A stretch of DNA of 64,000 bases from Belnapia moabensis DSM 16746 (GCF_000745835.1 NZ_JQKB01000003.1:150936-214935), one strand, 5' to 3'. Shown: positions 33,899 through 43,272, counted from the first letter of the stretch. Numbers and translations: made by a program. The notes: generated from the letters alone by a model not told the origin.

Positions 33899-34108
33899 AT
33901 GGACATCCCCCGCATCGGCCATAATGGCGGCCCGCCGCTCGATCCCGAGGAAAGCTGGCGCGGCTATGTCTGGCGCCGGGCCCACAAGCGGGCCTGGAAG
34001 ACGCCGCCGCGCGAGATCGCGCTCCGCCGGCTCGCGCGGGCCGAGGAGCTGGGTATGACCTACAAGGAGTATACGCTCGAGATCTTGGAACGCGGGCGCT
34101 ACCTGTGA
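33899..34108 (+). CDS. Small conserved protein with HNGGPPL motif
   Basis: A 69-residue protein beginning MDIPRIGHNGGPPLDPEESW, a motif that recurs in small uncharacterised alphaproteobacterial proteins. The rest is basic and helical (RGYVWRRAHKRAWKTPPREIALRRLARAEELG, then KEYTLEILERGRYL). No known domain or catalytic motif is visible; a nucleic-acid-binding role is possible but speculative. Its stop overlaps the next gene start (GTGA), so it is the first gene of a three-gene coupled unit downstream of two tRNAs. Confidence 0.75.
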   Translation: MDIPRIGHNGGPPLDPEESWRGYVWRRAHKRAWKTPPREIALRRLARAEELGMTYKEYTLEILERGRYL

Positions 34109-34479
34109 GCGGGACGGGCTGGTTCCGGCTCGCCGTGGCGGTGGGCGGGCTGGTGCCGGTGCTGGCAGGGCTCGGTGGAATGCTGACGGGACCCGCGATG
34201 CTCGGAGCCGAGTCGGGGGCGGATGAGGACAGCCATCTCCGCTATCTCTCCGGGTTACTGCTCGGCATCGGGCTCGGGTTCTGGAGCACGCTCGGCGATC
34301 CGGCGCGGCATGCGGGACGGTTCCGGCTGCTGACGGCGATCGTCGTGCTGGGCGGGCTTGGGCGCCTCTTCGGCCTGGCCGTCCGCGGGGTGCCGGGGTG
34401 GCCGATGCTGGCGGCGCTCGGCATGGAGCTGGTGGTGACGCCGCTACTCTGCCTCTGGCAGGCGAGGCTGGTGCGATGA
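34105..34479 (+). CDS. DUF4345-like membrane protein
   Basis: A 124-residue protein with four predicted membrane segments (FRLAVAVGGLVPVLAGLGGML, LRYLSGLLLGIGLGFWST, LLTAIVVLGGLGRLFGLAV, MLAALGMELVVTPLLCLW). The HLRYLSGLLLGIGLGF stretch resembles DUF4345. It starts at GTG in a GTGA overlap with the small protein and ends in an ATGA overlap with the large membrane protein. Function unknown. Confidence 0.78.
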   Translation: MSGTGWFRLAVAVGGLVPVLAGLGGMLTGPAMLGAESGADEDSHLRYLSGLLLGIGLGFWSTLGDPARHAGRFRLLTAIVVLGGLGRLFGLAVRGVPGWPMLAALGMELVVTPLLCLWQARLVR

Positions 34480-36110
34480 GGCGGGGGCTGGCGATCGGCC
34501 TCGTCGCGCTGCTGTCGGTGGGGTTCTTCTTCCGAAATCAGATCGGCGACGGCTTCACCCTGCTGGTGGGCGACCGGCATGATGCGGTGATCGAGCTCTC
34601 GATCCTCGAGCATTGGGTCAATGTTCTGGCGGGACGCTCGGCCTGGGACCGGACGGACTACTTCTTTCCGGTTCCGGGGACGCTCGGCTACAATGACGGC
34701 TATCTCGTCTTCGGCCTGTTGCAGGCGGGGTTCCGGGCGGCGGGGGTGGACCTCTTCCTCGGCGGCGAGCTGGTCAACATGACCTTGAGGCTGATCGGCT
34801 TCCTCGGCGCTTATGCGCTCGGGCGGCGGGCGATCGGGCTGCCCTTTGGCTGGGCGCTGCTTGGGGCGGCGCTCTTCACCATCAGCAACAACCTCTACAT
34901 CCGTGGCAGCCACGCTCAGCTGTTCAGCGTAGGGCTGGTGCCGGTCCTGGCGCTGCTGCTGCATGGGGCGGTCGTGGCATTGCTGGAAGGGCGGCGGGGC
35001 GCGCTGCTGGGCTGGGGGGCGGGATTCGCGCTGGGCTTCGCGGCCTGCCTGATGACCGGCTTCTACATGGCTTGGTACTTCGCTTGGTGCGGCGGCGTGA
35101 TGCTGCTGGCTTGGCTGGTGGTGGCGGGGCGGCCGGCGCGGCGGCGGCTGCTCGGAGCCATGCGGACGCAGGCCTTGCCGTTGGCGGCCATCGGCCTGCT
35201 GGCCGTAGTCGCGGAAATCCCCTTCCTTTCGCTCTACCTGCCGAAGGCGGCGGAGACGGGGATGCACCCTTGGGCCGATGTGCTGAGGCACGTCCCCTCC
35301 CCGCTCGACATTATCCATGTGGGCGAGGCGAACTATCTCTGGGGCTGGCTGGTGCGGGCGATGAACGGTGTCTTCCGGCCCGGCTTCCCCTTCTGGTCGG
35401 AGCTGATGACGGGGATGCCGCCGCTGCTGCTGCTGATCTTCGCAGCCTCGCTGCTCTGGCTCTGGCGCGGCGGGGGCGAGGCGCCGCCGGGGCGCGTGGC
35501 CATGCTGCGTGCGCTCGCCATCGCGGTGCTGGTGACCTGGGCGCTCAGCCTGCAGCTGGGCGGCGTGACGGGGTGGTCGCTGGTCTACCGCCTCGTGCCG
35601 GGGGCGAAGGCGGCGCGGGTGGTGGCGCGCTATCAGATTTTTCTCACCCTGCCCGTCATCCTGTTGGCGATGACGGTGCTCTCAGCGGAGGCGCGACGGC
35701 TGCCGCGGCTGACCGTGGCGCTGCTCTGCGGGCTGCTGCTGGCGGAGGAGGCGAATGGCTACGCGCCGCTCTTCCTCGACCGGCCGCTGGAAGCGGGGCG
35801 GCTGGCAGCGGTGCCGCCGGCGCCGCCGGAATGCCACGCCTTCTACGTCTCGGCGGCGCGGAGGGAGAGCCGCTTCGGCGAGGAGGTCGCCAATGTCTAC
35901 AACCACAATACCGAGGCGATGCTGGTGGCGGCGGTGCGGCGTGTGCCGACGATCAACGGCATCTCCACCTTCAACCCGCCTTTCTGGCCCGATGCGATCC
36001 CGGATGACCCGCGATACCTGGCACAGGTGCGGGCCTATGCCGCGCATTGGCAGGTGACGGGGCTCTGTGCACTGGACCTCCAACGCTTCACCTGGAGCGG
36101 GCCGGAGTAG
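34476..36110 (+). CDS. Large polytopic membrane protein, glycosyltransferase-like
   Basis: A 544-residue protein with about ten or more membrane helices spread over residues 5-440 and a soluble C-terminal region (about 455-544). The large loop after the first helix contains GDRHDAVIELSILEHW, and HPWADVLRHVPSPLDI occurs between later helices; an acidic site after the first helix is typical of GT-C-fold glycosyltransferases. I do not recognise a specific family. It would act at the inner membrane, perhaps transferring a sugar from a lipid carrier. It is translationally coupled to the upstream DUF4345-like gene. Confidence 0.7.
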   Translation: MRRGLAIGLVALLSVGFFFRNQIGDGFTLLVGDRHDAVIELSILEHWVNVLAGRSAWDRTDYFFPVPGTLGYNDGYLVFGLLQAGFRAAGVDLFLGGELVNMTLRLIGFLGAYALGRRAIGLPFGWALLGAALFTISNNLYIRGSHAQLFSVGLVPVLALLLHGAVVALLEGRRGALLGWGAGFALGFAACLMTGFYMAWYFAWCGGVMLLAWLVVAGRPARRRLLGAMRTQALPLAAIGLLAVVAEIPFLSLYLPKAAETGMHPWADVLRHVPSPLDIIHVGEANYLWGWLVRAMNGVFRPGFPFWSELMTGMPPLLLLIFAASLLWLWRGGGEAPPGRVAMLRALAIAVLVTWALSLQLGGVTGWSLVYRLVPGAKAARVVARYQIFLTLPVILLAMTVLSAEARRLPRLTVALLCGLLLAEEANGYAPLFLDRPLEAGRLAAVPPAPPECHAFYVSAARRESRFGEEVANVYNHNTEAMLVAAVRRVPTINGISTFNPPFWPDAIPDDPRYLAQVRAYAAHWQVTGLCALDLQRFTWSGPE

Positions 36111-36220
36111 CTTGCGCGGCGTGTCGAGCTTAGCCATGATCGTGGTGGGAGAAGAAATGCAGCACCGGCTGACACCGTCGGCCTGACGTCGCTAGGCGCA
36201 GGCATCACGAGGTTTGCGCC

Positions 36221-37159
36221 ATGCCTGCCCAACACGAAATTCCTGCGACGCCCGAGGCGCTGATCTGGGGCTCGCTCGATGCGGCGACACCGCCGGCGCT
36301 GACCGTCGACTCCGGCGATGTGGTGACGATCACCGCCGTGCCGGCCGGCGGCACGCCCGCTTTTCCGCCCGATGCGGCACTGGTGCCGGAGGCCTATCGT
36401 GCCGCCGTCGGGGGGCTGGCACAGGGGCCGGGAGCGCATTTCGTCAACCGGCCCGTCTTCGTCCGCGGCGCAGCGCAGGGCGATGTGCTGCAGGTCGACA
36501 TCCTTTCGGCCGAGCCGTGGATGGATTGGGGCTTCGTCTCCATCATGCCGCTGCTCGGCACGCTGCCCGACGAATTCACCGAGTACGAGACAATCCATCC
36601 TCGCATCGACAGGGCGCGCGGCACCTGCCGCCTGCCCTGGGGGATGGAGTTGCCGCTTGATCCTTTCTTCGGCGTCATCGGCGTGGCGCCGCCGCCGGAA
36701 TGGGGGTGCTGCTCCACCAACGTGCCGCGCGCCTTCGGCGGCAACATGGACAACAAGGAGCTGAAGGCGGGGACGACGCTTTATCTGCCGGTCTTCAACG
36801 AGGGCGCGCTCTTCTACGCTGGCGACGGGCATGGCGTGCAGGGCGATGGCGAGGTCTGCATCACCGCGCTGGAGACCGGGCTGAAGGGCAGCTTCCGGCT
36901 GACGGTGCGGAAGGATCTGAGCCTGAAGATGCCCTTCGCGGAGACGGCGACGCACCTGATCTCGATCGGGCTCGACGAGGATCTCGACGATGCGGCGAAG
37001 CAGGCGGTACGCGAGATGGTGCGGGAGATCTGCGCCCGCACCAACCTCAGCCGCAACCAAGCCTACATGCTCTGCTCGCTGATCGGTGACCTACGGGTGA
37101 CGCAGACCGTCGATGGCAACAAGGGCGTGCACATGCTGCTCGCCAAGCAATACCTTTGA
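36221..37159 (+). CDS. Acetamidase/formamidase family protein
   Basis: A 312-residue FmdA/AmdA-family amidohydrolase that would release ammonia from formamide, acetamide or a related short amide. Family stretches are VDSGDVVTITAVPAG, VFVRGAAQGDVLQVDIL, PFFGVIGVAPPP, the metal-site region NMDNKELKAGTTLYLPVF, GDGHGVQGDGEV and GNKGVHMLL. It is 23 bases upstream of the binding protein gene of a branched-chain-type ABC transporter, and an amidase-signature enzyme closes the operon. Confidence 0.93.
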   Translation: MPAQHEIPATPEALIWGSLDAATPPALTVDSGDVVTITAVPAGGTPAFPPDAALVPEAYRAAVGGLAQGPGAHFVNRPVFVRGAAQGDVLQVDILSAEPWMDWGFVSIMPLLGTLPDEFTEYETIHPRIDRARGTCRLPWGMELPLDPFFGVIGVAPPPEWGCCSTNVPRAFGGNMDNKELKAGTTLYLPVFNEGALFYAGDGHGVQGDGEVCITALETGLKGSFRLTVRKDLSLKMPFAETATHLISIGLDEDLDDAAKQAVREMVREICARTNLSRNQAYMLCSLIGDLRVTQTVDGNKGVHMLLAKQYL

Positions 37160-37182
37160 TGCGGGACCAGGGAGACAGACAA

Positions 37183-38409
37183 ATGCAGCGCAGGACCCTC
37201 ATCGCCGCGGCCGGGGGGCTCGCGGCGCCGCTCGTCTTCCGCCATGCGGCACTCGGTGCCGATCCGATCAAGGTGGTGAGCATCCACGACGCCTCGGGCG
37301 GGCTCGACATCTACGGCAAGCCGATGATTGCCTGCATCGACTTCGCGGCCGATGAGATCAATGCCGCAGGCGGACTGCTGGGGCGGCCGGTGCAGGTGAT
37401 TAACTACGATCCGCAGTCCAACATCCAGCTTTATACGCAGTTCGCCACTCAGGCGGCGACGCGGGACAGGGCCGCAGTTGTGCATGCGGGTATCACATCG
37501 GCTTCGCGCGAGGCGATACGCCCGGTGCTGAAGCGCTACAACACACTCTACTTCTACAACACGCAGTATGAGGGCGGAGTCTGCGACCGGAACTGCTTCT
37601 GCACCGGCTCGACGCCGGCGCAGAATGTGCAGCGGCTGGTGCCGCACATCATGCAGAAATGGGGCAAAAAGGTCTATATTGTCGCCGCCGACTACAATTA
37701 TGGTCAGATCACCAGCAAATGAGTGACCAAGTACTTCCGCGATGGCGGCGGGGATGCGGTGGCGGTCGACTTCTTCCCGCTCGACGTCACCAATTTCGGT
37801 CCGGCGATCCAGAAGATACAGGCGGCGAAGCCAGACATGGTGGTCTCTGCGCTCGTCGGCGGGGCGCATGTCTCCTTCTACCGCCAGTGGGCGGCGGCGG
37901 GCATGAAGAGCCGCATCCCGATGGCATCGACCACCTTCGGCGGCGGCAATGAGAGCCTGCTCCTTTCGCCCGAGGAGGGTGATGGGATCGTCTGCGCCTT
38001 CTCGTATTTCCAGGAGGTCGATAACGCGGCGAACAAGGCTTTCCTCGAGAAGTTCCGGGCGAAGCTCGGCGCCAACACCCCTTATCTCGGGGCGGAACTC
38101 GCCATGCGGAGCTATACCGGAATGAGGCTCTGGGCGGAGGGCGTGAAGCGCGCCGGCACGACCGACCGGATGAAGGTGATCGAGGCGCTGGGATCGGGCA
38201 TCAGCGTCGATGGCCCCCCGGGCCGGACGATGCTCGACCCGAAGACCAACCACGTCACGCTCGATGTCTATGTGGCCGAGGTGAAGAATCGCGGCTTCAA
38301 CGTGCTGCAGCATTTCCCCAACTCGCCGCCCGCCGATACGCAATCGGTCTGCGACCTGCAGAAGGAGCCGAATGCCAATCGCCAGGTGGTGGTGGACGTC
38401 AGGATCTAG
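37183..38409 (+). pseudogene. ABC transporter amide/urea-binding protein gene interrupted by in-frame TGA
   Basis: A 409-codon reading frame for a UrtA/FmdD/AmiC-like periplasmic binding protein, interrupted once by TGA at 37720-37722. The N terminus MQRRTLIAAAGGLAAPLVF is a Tat-like signal, behind AGGGAGA. Mature domain 1 runs from PIKVVSIHDASGGLDIYGKP to VAADYNYGQITSK; after the stop the same frame continues VTKYFRDGGGDAVAVDFFPL to the end without other lesions. The context (ITSK-stop-VTKYF) fits a lost Trp codon, TGG to TGA. All downstream transporter genes are intact and begin 2 bases after its stop. It is a recent pseudogene, a sequencing error, or a readthrough site; a GTG at 37723 could only restart domain 2 without a signal. 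Confidence 0.88.
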
Positions 38410-38411
38410 CC

Positions 38412-39278
38412 ATGGATCTCGTCCTCGCCACCGGGATCCAGGCGCTGAGCGGCATCGCCACGCTGCTGCTCATCAGCCTCGGCCTCGCCATCGTCTTCGG
38501 CATGATGCGGGTGATCAACCTGGCGCATGGCGAATTCCTGATGCTTGGCGCCTATAGCGCGATCCTCGCGGTGCAGGCGGGGATCAATCTTTGGGTGGCG
38601 ATGCTGGTGGTGGCGCCGCTTTGCGTCGGGCTGTTCGGCGTCGTGGTCGAGCGGCTGGTGATCAGGCGGCTCTACGGGCGGATGGTGGATACGATGCTGG
38701 CGACATGGGGCCTGTCGCTGGCGCTGATCGGGGCGGTGACGATGATCTTCGGCAATACCGTCGCGGGCTTCTCGGCGCCGCTCGGCAGCGTCCAGATCGG
38801 GGCCTACAGCACCTCGGGCTATGGATTGTTCCTGATCGCGGCGACGATGGTGCTGCTCGCCGCGGTCTGGGCGGTGCTGCGCTTCACGCCGGCCGGGTTG
38901 ATCGCGCGGGGCACGATGCAGAATGCCGGCATGGCGGCGGCGCTCGGCGTGCCGACGGAGCGAGTCTATGCGCTGTCCTTCGCGGCAGGCGCGGCGGTGT
39001 CGGGGCTGGCGGGGGCGCTGATCGCGCCAATGTCGGGCGTGGTACCCACCATGGGCACAGCCTATATCGCGCGAAGCTTCATCACTGTCATTACCGGAGG
39101 TGCCGCGATGCTGGCGGGGACGAGTTCGGCAGCTGGCCTGCTCGGCAGCGTCAACACGCTCGGCACCTTCGTCACGACACCGGTGCTGGGCGAGGTGCTG
39201 ATGCTCGCCGTCGCCATCTTGCTGCTGCGGCTGCTGCCGCAGGGCATCACCGGGCGCTTCTTCCGGCGATCGCTGTGA
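38412..39278 (+). CDS. Branched-chain-type ABC transporter permease (UrtB/LivH-like)
   Basis: A 288-residue inner membrane permease with about eight membrane segments. GLAIVFGMMRVINLAHGEFLMLGAY is the diagnostic LivH/UrtB start, and ARSFITVITGG with the late LLPQGITGRFF also fits. It forms the channel with the next permease for import of amides or urea delivered by the binding protein. It overlaps the next gene by one base. Confidence 0.94.
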   Translation: MDLVLATGIQALSGIATLLLISLGLAIVFGMMRVINLAHGEFLMLGAYSAILAVQAGINLWVAMLVVAPLCVGLFGVVVERLVIRRLYGRMVDTMLATWGLSLALIGAVTMIFGNTVAGFSAPLGSVQIGAYSTSGYGLFLIAATMVLLAAVWAVLRFTPAGLIARGTMQNAGMAAALGVPTERVYALSFAAGAAVSGLAGALIAPMSGVVPTMGTAYIARSFITVITGGAAMLAGTSSAAGLLGSVNTLGTFVTTPVLGEVLMLAVAILLLRLLPQGITGRFFRRSL

Positions 39279-40261
39279 TGGAGGATCGTCGCACGCTCCT
39301 CCAGGCGGTGCTGGCGCTGCTGGCAGGGGGGGTCGCCGCCTGGTGGCTGCCGCAGGTGCTGGAGCTCTTCGCCATCATCAATGCGACGGTTTATGTCGCC
39401 ATGGCTCTTCTGGCCTTGAGCCTTGCGCTCGTCTGGGGGTTCGGCGGCATCCTCTGCTTCGGACAGGCCGCCTTCTTCGGGCTGGGGGGCTACGCCTATG
39501 CCGTGGCGGCGTTGAACCTGCCGGACACCACCTATGCCATCCCCATCGCGCTTGGCGTGCCAATGCTGGCAGCGGCGGCGCTGGGCTATGTGATGTTCTA
39601 TGGCAAGGTCAGTGATGTCTATATGGGGGTCATCACCCTGACGGTGACGCTGATCCTGTTCAACTTCATCAATTCGACGGCGGGCGAGGAGTGGCGGATC
39701 GGCGCGGCGCCGCTCGGCGGGTTCAACGGCATCCCTTCGACTCCGCCGCTCAACATGCCGGGCGACCCGGGGACGGCGCTGACGCCGGAGCAGATCTTCG
39801 TCATCGCGGTGGCCTGTCTTGCGGGGTGCTATGCGGCCTGCAAGCTGATCCTCAGAAGCCATTTCGGCCGGGTCGTGACCGCCATCCGCGAGAACGAGCT
39901 GCGGGCGGCGCTGCTGGGCTACAACGTGCGGCTCCACAAGCTGGCGATCTTCGCCATCGGCGGTCTGATGGCGGGGCTGGCAGGGATGCTCTTCGCCAAT
40001 TGCGTCTTCGTCAGCCCTACCATGTTCTCGCTGGCCTATTCGGGGCAAGTGATCATCTGGGTGATGGTGGGGGGCGTGGGGACGTTGCTCGGGCCGATCA
40101 TCGGCGCGATGCTGCTGCAGGCGCTAACGGCCTGGGCGGGAACGCTGCCGGAGGTCAATCCGAACCTCATTCTCGGACTGGTGCTGGTGGTGGCGGTGCT
40201 TGCCATTCCACGCGGCTTGCAGCCGACCATGGCCACGCTGCTGCGGCGGCGCGCGCCATGA
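39278..40261 (+). CDS. Branched-chain-type ABC transporter permease (UrtC/LivM-like)
   Basis: A 327-residue permease partner. VWGFGGILCFGQAAFFGLGGYAYAV is the LivM/UrtC signature, followed by VVTAIRENELRAALLGYNVRLHK, the cytoplasmic coupling loop, and GGVGTLLGPIIGAMLL. It starts at ATG in TGATG with the previous stop and ends in ATGA with the first ATPase gene, so the five transporter genes are translationally coupled. Confidence 0.94.
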   Translation: MEDRRTLLQAVLALLAGGVAAWWLPQVLELFAIINATVYVAMALLALSLALVWGFGGILCFGQAAFFGLGGYAYAVAALNLPDTTYAIPIALGVPMLAAAALGYVMFYGKVSDVYMGVITLTVTLILFNFINSTAGEEWRIGAAPLGGFNGIPSTPPLNMPGDPGTALTPEQIFVIAVACLAGCYAACKLILRSHFGRVVTAIRENELRAALLGYNVRLHKLAIFAIGGLMAGLAGMLFANCVFVSPTMFSLAYSGQVIIWVMVGGVGTLLGPIIGAMLLQALTAWAGTLPEVNPNLILGLVLVVAVLAIPRGLQPTMATLLRRRAP

Positions 40262-40995
40262 CCGCCTTGCTGGCAACCGAGGGGCTGACGATGCGCTTCG
40301 GCGGCGTCGTGGCTGTCGACAATGTCAGCCTTGCCGTGTCGGAGCGGGAGCTGCGCTGCCTGATCGGGCCGAACGGGGCGGGGAAGAGCACCTTCTTCCG
40401 CTGCCTTACCGGGCAGTACCGGCCGACGGCTGGGCGCATCCTTTGGCGGGGGCGGGATATCACCGGTCTTGAGCCGCATGCGATCGCGCGGCTCGGCATC
40501 GGCATCAAGACACAAGTTCCGTCGCTCTTCGACGGGCTTACCGCCATTGAGGGCGTGACGCTCGCGGTGCGGCGGAAGCACGGGGAGCGGGAGGCGCGGC
40601 GGCGGGCGATGGCGGCGCTGGAACGTCTCGGCATCGGCGCGCTTTCCGGCGCGCTGGTCGGACTGCTGGCGCATGGGCAGCGGCAGCTCGTCGAGCTGGC
40701 GACGGTTGTGGCACCGGAGCCGGACCTCATCATCCTCGACGAGCCGACGGCGGGGATGAGCGCGGAGGAAACGGCGGGCACGGCCGCACTGATCCGCGAG
40801 ATGAATCGTGACCATGCCGTCATCGTCGTCGAGCATGACATGCAGTTCATTCGGGCGATCGCCAGCGGCATCACAGTTTTTCATCAGGGGCGGGTGCTGG
40901 TCGAGGATTGCGCCGCCAAGGTGCTCGCCGATCCGCGCGTGCATGACGTCTATCTCGGGCGGCCGCCGACGCCGCAGGTCGTGGTGCCGGCATGA
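40258..40995 (+). CDS. ABC transporter ATP-binding protein (UrtD/LivG-like)
   Basis: A 245-residue ATPase. Walker A is GPNGAGKST, signature is LLAHGQRQLVELA (the His-Gly-Gln form resembles UrtD rather than canonical LSGGQ), Walker B is LIILDEPTAGM and the H-loop is VIVVEHDM. It energises import with the UrtE-like partner. The unusual signature supports assignment to the urea/amide branch. Confidence 0.94.
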   Translation: MTALLATEGLTMRFGGVVAVDNVSLAVSERELRCLIGPNGAGKSTFFRCLTGQYRPTAGRILWRGRDITGLEPHAIARLGIGIKTQVPSLFDGLTAIEGVTLAVRRKHGEREARRRAMAALERLGIGALSGALVGLLAHGQRQLVELATVVAPEPDLIILDEPTAGMSAEETAGTAALIREMNRDHAVIVVEHDMQFIRAIASGITVFHQGRVLVEDCAAKVLADPRVHDVYLGRPPTPQVVVPA

Positions 40996-41693
40996 TGCGG
41001 GTCGAGAGCCTCGTCGCCGGCTATGGACGCATCGGCGTGCTGCATGGAACGACCCTCGGTGTCGAGGCGGGGAGCTGCGTCGGCATACTGGGCCATAACG
41101 GCATGGGCAAGACGACGCTGCTGCGCGCCATCATGGGCCTGCTGCCCTGCAAGGGCGGGCGCATCCTGCTCGACGGGCGAGACATCCAGCACCTGCCGCC
41201 GCATGAGCGGGGGCGGCGCGGGCTCGGTTATGTCCCGCAGGGGCGGCAGATTTTCCCTTCCCTCTCCGTCCTCGACAACCTGCGCTTCGCCGTCGTCGCC
41301 AAGGGCGGCAAGGATGGCGATGTCGTCGCGGAAGTGCTGGAGGAGTTCCCCGAGTTGCGGCGACTGCTCGACCGGCCGGGCGGTGCGCTCTCGGGTGGCG
41401 AGCAGCAATTGCTGGCGCTGGCGCGGGCGCTTTGCGGACGGCCGAGGCTGCTGCTGCTCGACGAGCCGACGGAGGGCATCCAGCCCTCCATCAACGCGGC
41501 GATCGTGGAGCGCATCCATGCGCTGCGGCGGCGCGGGCTCTCCGTGCTGCTGGTCGAGCAGAATCTCGACTTCATCGAGGCCCTGGCGGACCGCATCCTG
41601 CTGATCCAACGCGGCCGCATTACGCGGGAAATCCCGCCCGCCGCGCTCGGCGACCCTGCCCTCGTGCAGGAATTCGTGGGCACGAGCGCCTGA
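40992..41693 (+). CDS. ABC transporter ATP-binding protein (UrtE/LivF-like)
   Basis: A 233-residue ATPase. Walker A is GHNGMGKTT, the Q-loop region is LGYVPQGRQIFP, the signature is LSGGEQQLLALARAL, Walker B is LLLLDEPTEGIQPS and the H-loop is VLLVEQNLDF. GxNGMGKTT and DEPTEGIQP are typical of UrtE/LivF. It overlaps the previous gene by 4 bases; the amidase gene follows after 17 bases. Confidence 0.94.
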   Translation: MMRVESLVAGYGRIGVLHGTTLGVEAGSCVGILGHNGMGKTTLLRAIMGLLPCKGGRILLDGRDIQHLPPHERGRRGLGYVPQGRQIFPSLSVLDNLRFAVVAKGGKDGDVVAEVLEEFPELRRLLDRPGGALSGGEQQLLALARALCGRPRLLLLDEPTEGIQPSINAAIVERIHALRRRGLSVLLVEQNLDFIEALADRILLIQRGRITREIPPAALGDPALVQEFVGTSA

Positions 41694-41710
41694 ACTGGAG
41701 GAGAGCGACC

Positions 41711-43243
41711 ATGCCGCTGGGAACGCTGAGGCTGCCGAGCACCGAGGAACTGCGCAAGGTTGCCGAGGAACTCGGGATGAGCATGACCGAGAGCGAGCTG
41801 ACGCAGCATCGCGCCAGCCTCGAAGGCAGCATTGCCGCCTACAACATCGTCGACCAGATGACGGACGAGTTGCCGGAGGTGAAGTGGCCGAGGACGCCGG
41901 GCAAGCGGCCGGCCGCCGAGGAGAATCCTTACGGCGCCTGGTATGTGAAGAGCACGGTGGAAGGCGCGTCTTCGGGCAAGCTCAAGGGCAAGACCATCGC
42001 GCTGAAGGACAATATCTGCCTTGCCGGCGTGCCGATGATGAATGGCGCCTCGACGCTCGAGGGCTATGTGCCGGATGTCGATGCGACGGTCGTCACGCGC
42101 ATCCTCGATGCGGGCGGAACCATCGCCGGCAAGACGGTCTGCGAGTATTTCTGCTTCTCTGGCGGCAGTCATACCAGCGCGCCGGCGCCGGTGCATAATC
42201 CGCACCGCATGGGGTACTCGGCGGGTGGCTCCTCCTCCGGCAGCGCGGCCGTCGTGGCGGCGGGCGAGGTGCCGATGGCGCTCGGCGGCGACCAGGGCGG
42301 GTCGATCCGCATGCCGGCCTCGTTCTGCGGCATCTATGGGATGAAGCCGACGCATGGGCTGGTGCCCTATACGGGCATCATGCCGATCGAGCTGACCATC
42401 GACCATACCGGGCCGATGACGGCGACGGTCGAGGACAATGCGCTGCTGCTGGAGGTACTGGCGGGGCCGGACGGGCTCGACCCCAGGCAGTACAATACAG
42501 CACCCGTGCCGGCCTATCGCGACCTGATGCGGGGCGGCATCGCAGGGATGAAGATGGCGCTGATCGAGGAAGGCTTCGGCCACCCGCAATCGCAGGAGAA
42601 GAACGACGCGTTGGTGCGCGAGGCCGCAGAGCGGCTGCGCGGGCTCGGCGCGACGGTGGAGAAGGTCTCGCTGCCGATGCATCGGCTGGGGGCTGCGATC
42701 TGGCTGCCGGTGACGGCCGAAGGGGCGACCGTGCAGATGATGCATGGCAACGGCTTCGGCTTCAATTGGCAGGGGCTCTATGTCAACTCGCTGCTCGATG
42801 CGCACAGCAATTGGCGCGGGCGGGCGGATGAGCTGTCGGAGACGCTGAAGAACACCATGCTGCTCGGGCATTACATGGTGACACGGCATCGCGGGCATTA
42901 CTACGCCAAGGCGCAGAACCTAGTTCGGCGCTTGCGGGCGGCCTATGACTCGGTGCTGACGCAATACGATCTGCTGGCGATGCCGACGCTGCCGATGGCG
43001 GCGACGCCGCTGCCGGTGGCCGATGCGCCGACCAGCGAGATCATCCAGCGCGCCTTCGAGGTGCTGCCCAATACCGCGCCTTTCGACTGCACGCATCACC
43101 CGGCCATGTCGGTGCCGTGCGGGCTGGCTGATGGGCTGCCGATCGGGCTGATGCTGGTCGGCAAGATGTATGACGAGGGCACGATCTACCGCGCCGCAGC
43201 TGCCTTTGAGAGCGGCGTCGACTGGAAGGGCATCACGGCCTGA
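41711..43243 (+). CDS. Amidase-signature family amidase
   Basis: A 510-residue amidase. The Ser-cisSer-Lys triad is visible: Lys99 (ALKDNICLAG), the cis-Ser in YSAGGSSSGSAA (about 174), and nucleophile Ser198 (GGDQGGSIRMPASFCG). It would hydrolyse an amide to acid and ammonia in the cytoplasm. It has a strong GGAGGAGAG ribosome-binding site and is the last gene of the amide operon, which therefore pairs two unrelated amidohydrolases with one importer. A 25-bp palindromic terminator follows 29 bases after the stop. Confidence 0.94.
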   Translation: MPLGTLRLPSTEELRKVAEELGMSMTESELTQHRASLEGSIAAYNIVDQMTDELPEVKWPRTPGKRPAAEENPYGAWYVKSTVEGASSGKLKGKTIALKDNICLAGVPMMNGASTLEGYVPDVDATVVTRILDAGGTIAGKTVCEYFCFSGGSHTSAPAPVHNPHRMGYSAGGSSSGSAAVVAAGEVPMALGGDQGGSIRMPASFCGIYGMKPTHGLVPYTGIMPIELTIDHTGPMTATVEDNALLLEVLAGPDGLDPRQYNTAPVPAYRDLMRGGIAGMKMALIEEGFGHPQSQEKNDALVREAAERLRGLGATVEKVSLPMHRLGAAIWLPVTAEGATVQMMHGNGFGFNWQGLYVNSLLDAHSNWRGRADELSETLKNTMLLGHYMVTRHRGHYYAKAQNLVRRLRAAYDSVLTQYDLLAMPTLPMAATPLPVADAPTSEIIQRAFEVLPNTAPFDCTHHPAMSVPCGLADGLPIGLMLVGKMYDEGTIYRAAAAFESGVDWKGITA

Positions 43244-43272
43244 TCCAAGGGCTTCGAGCGCTTTACGATCGC

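Noticed and set aside
36111..36220. A regulatory RNA or riboswitch upstream of the amide operon
   Set aside because: The 110 bases show no conserved riboswitch features or strong stem-loops I can identify.
37720..37722. TGA read as selenocysteine or as Trp by a recoded genetic code
   Set aside because: Binding proteins of this family have no selenocysteine, the expected residue is Trp, and TGA is the normal stop of many confident genes in the window, so general recoding is excluded.
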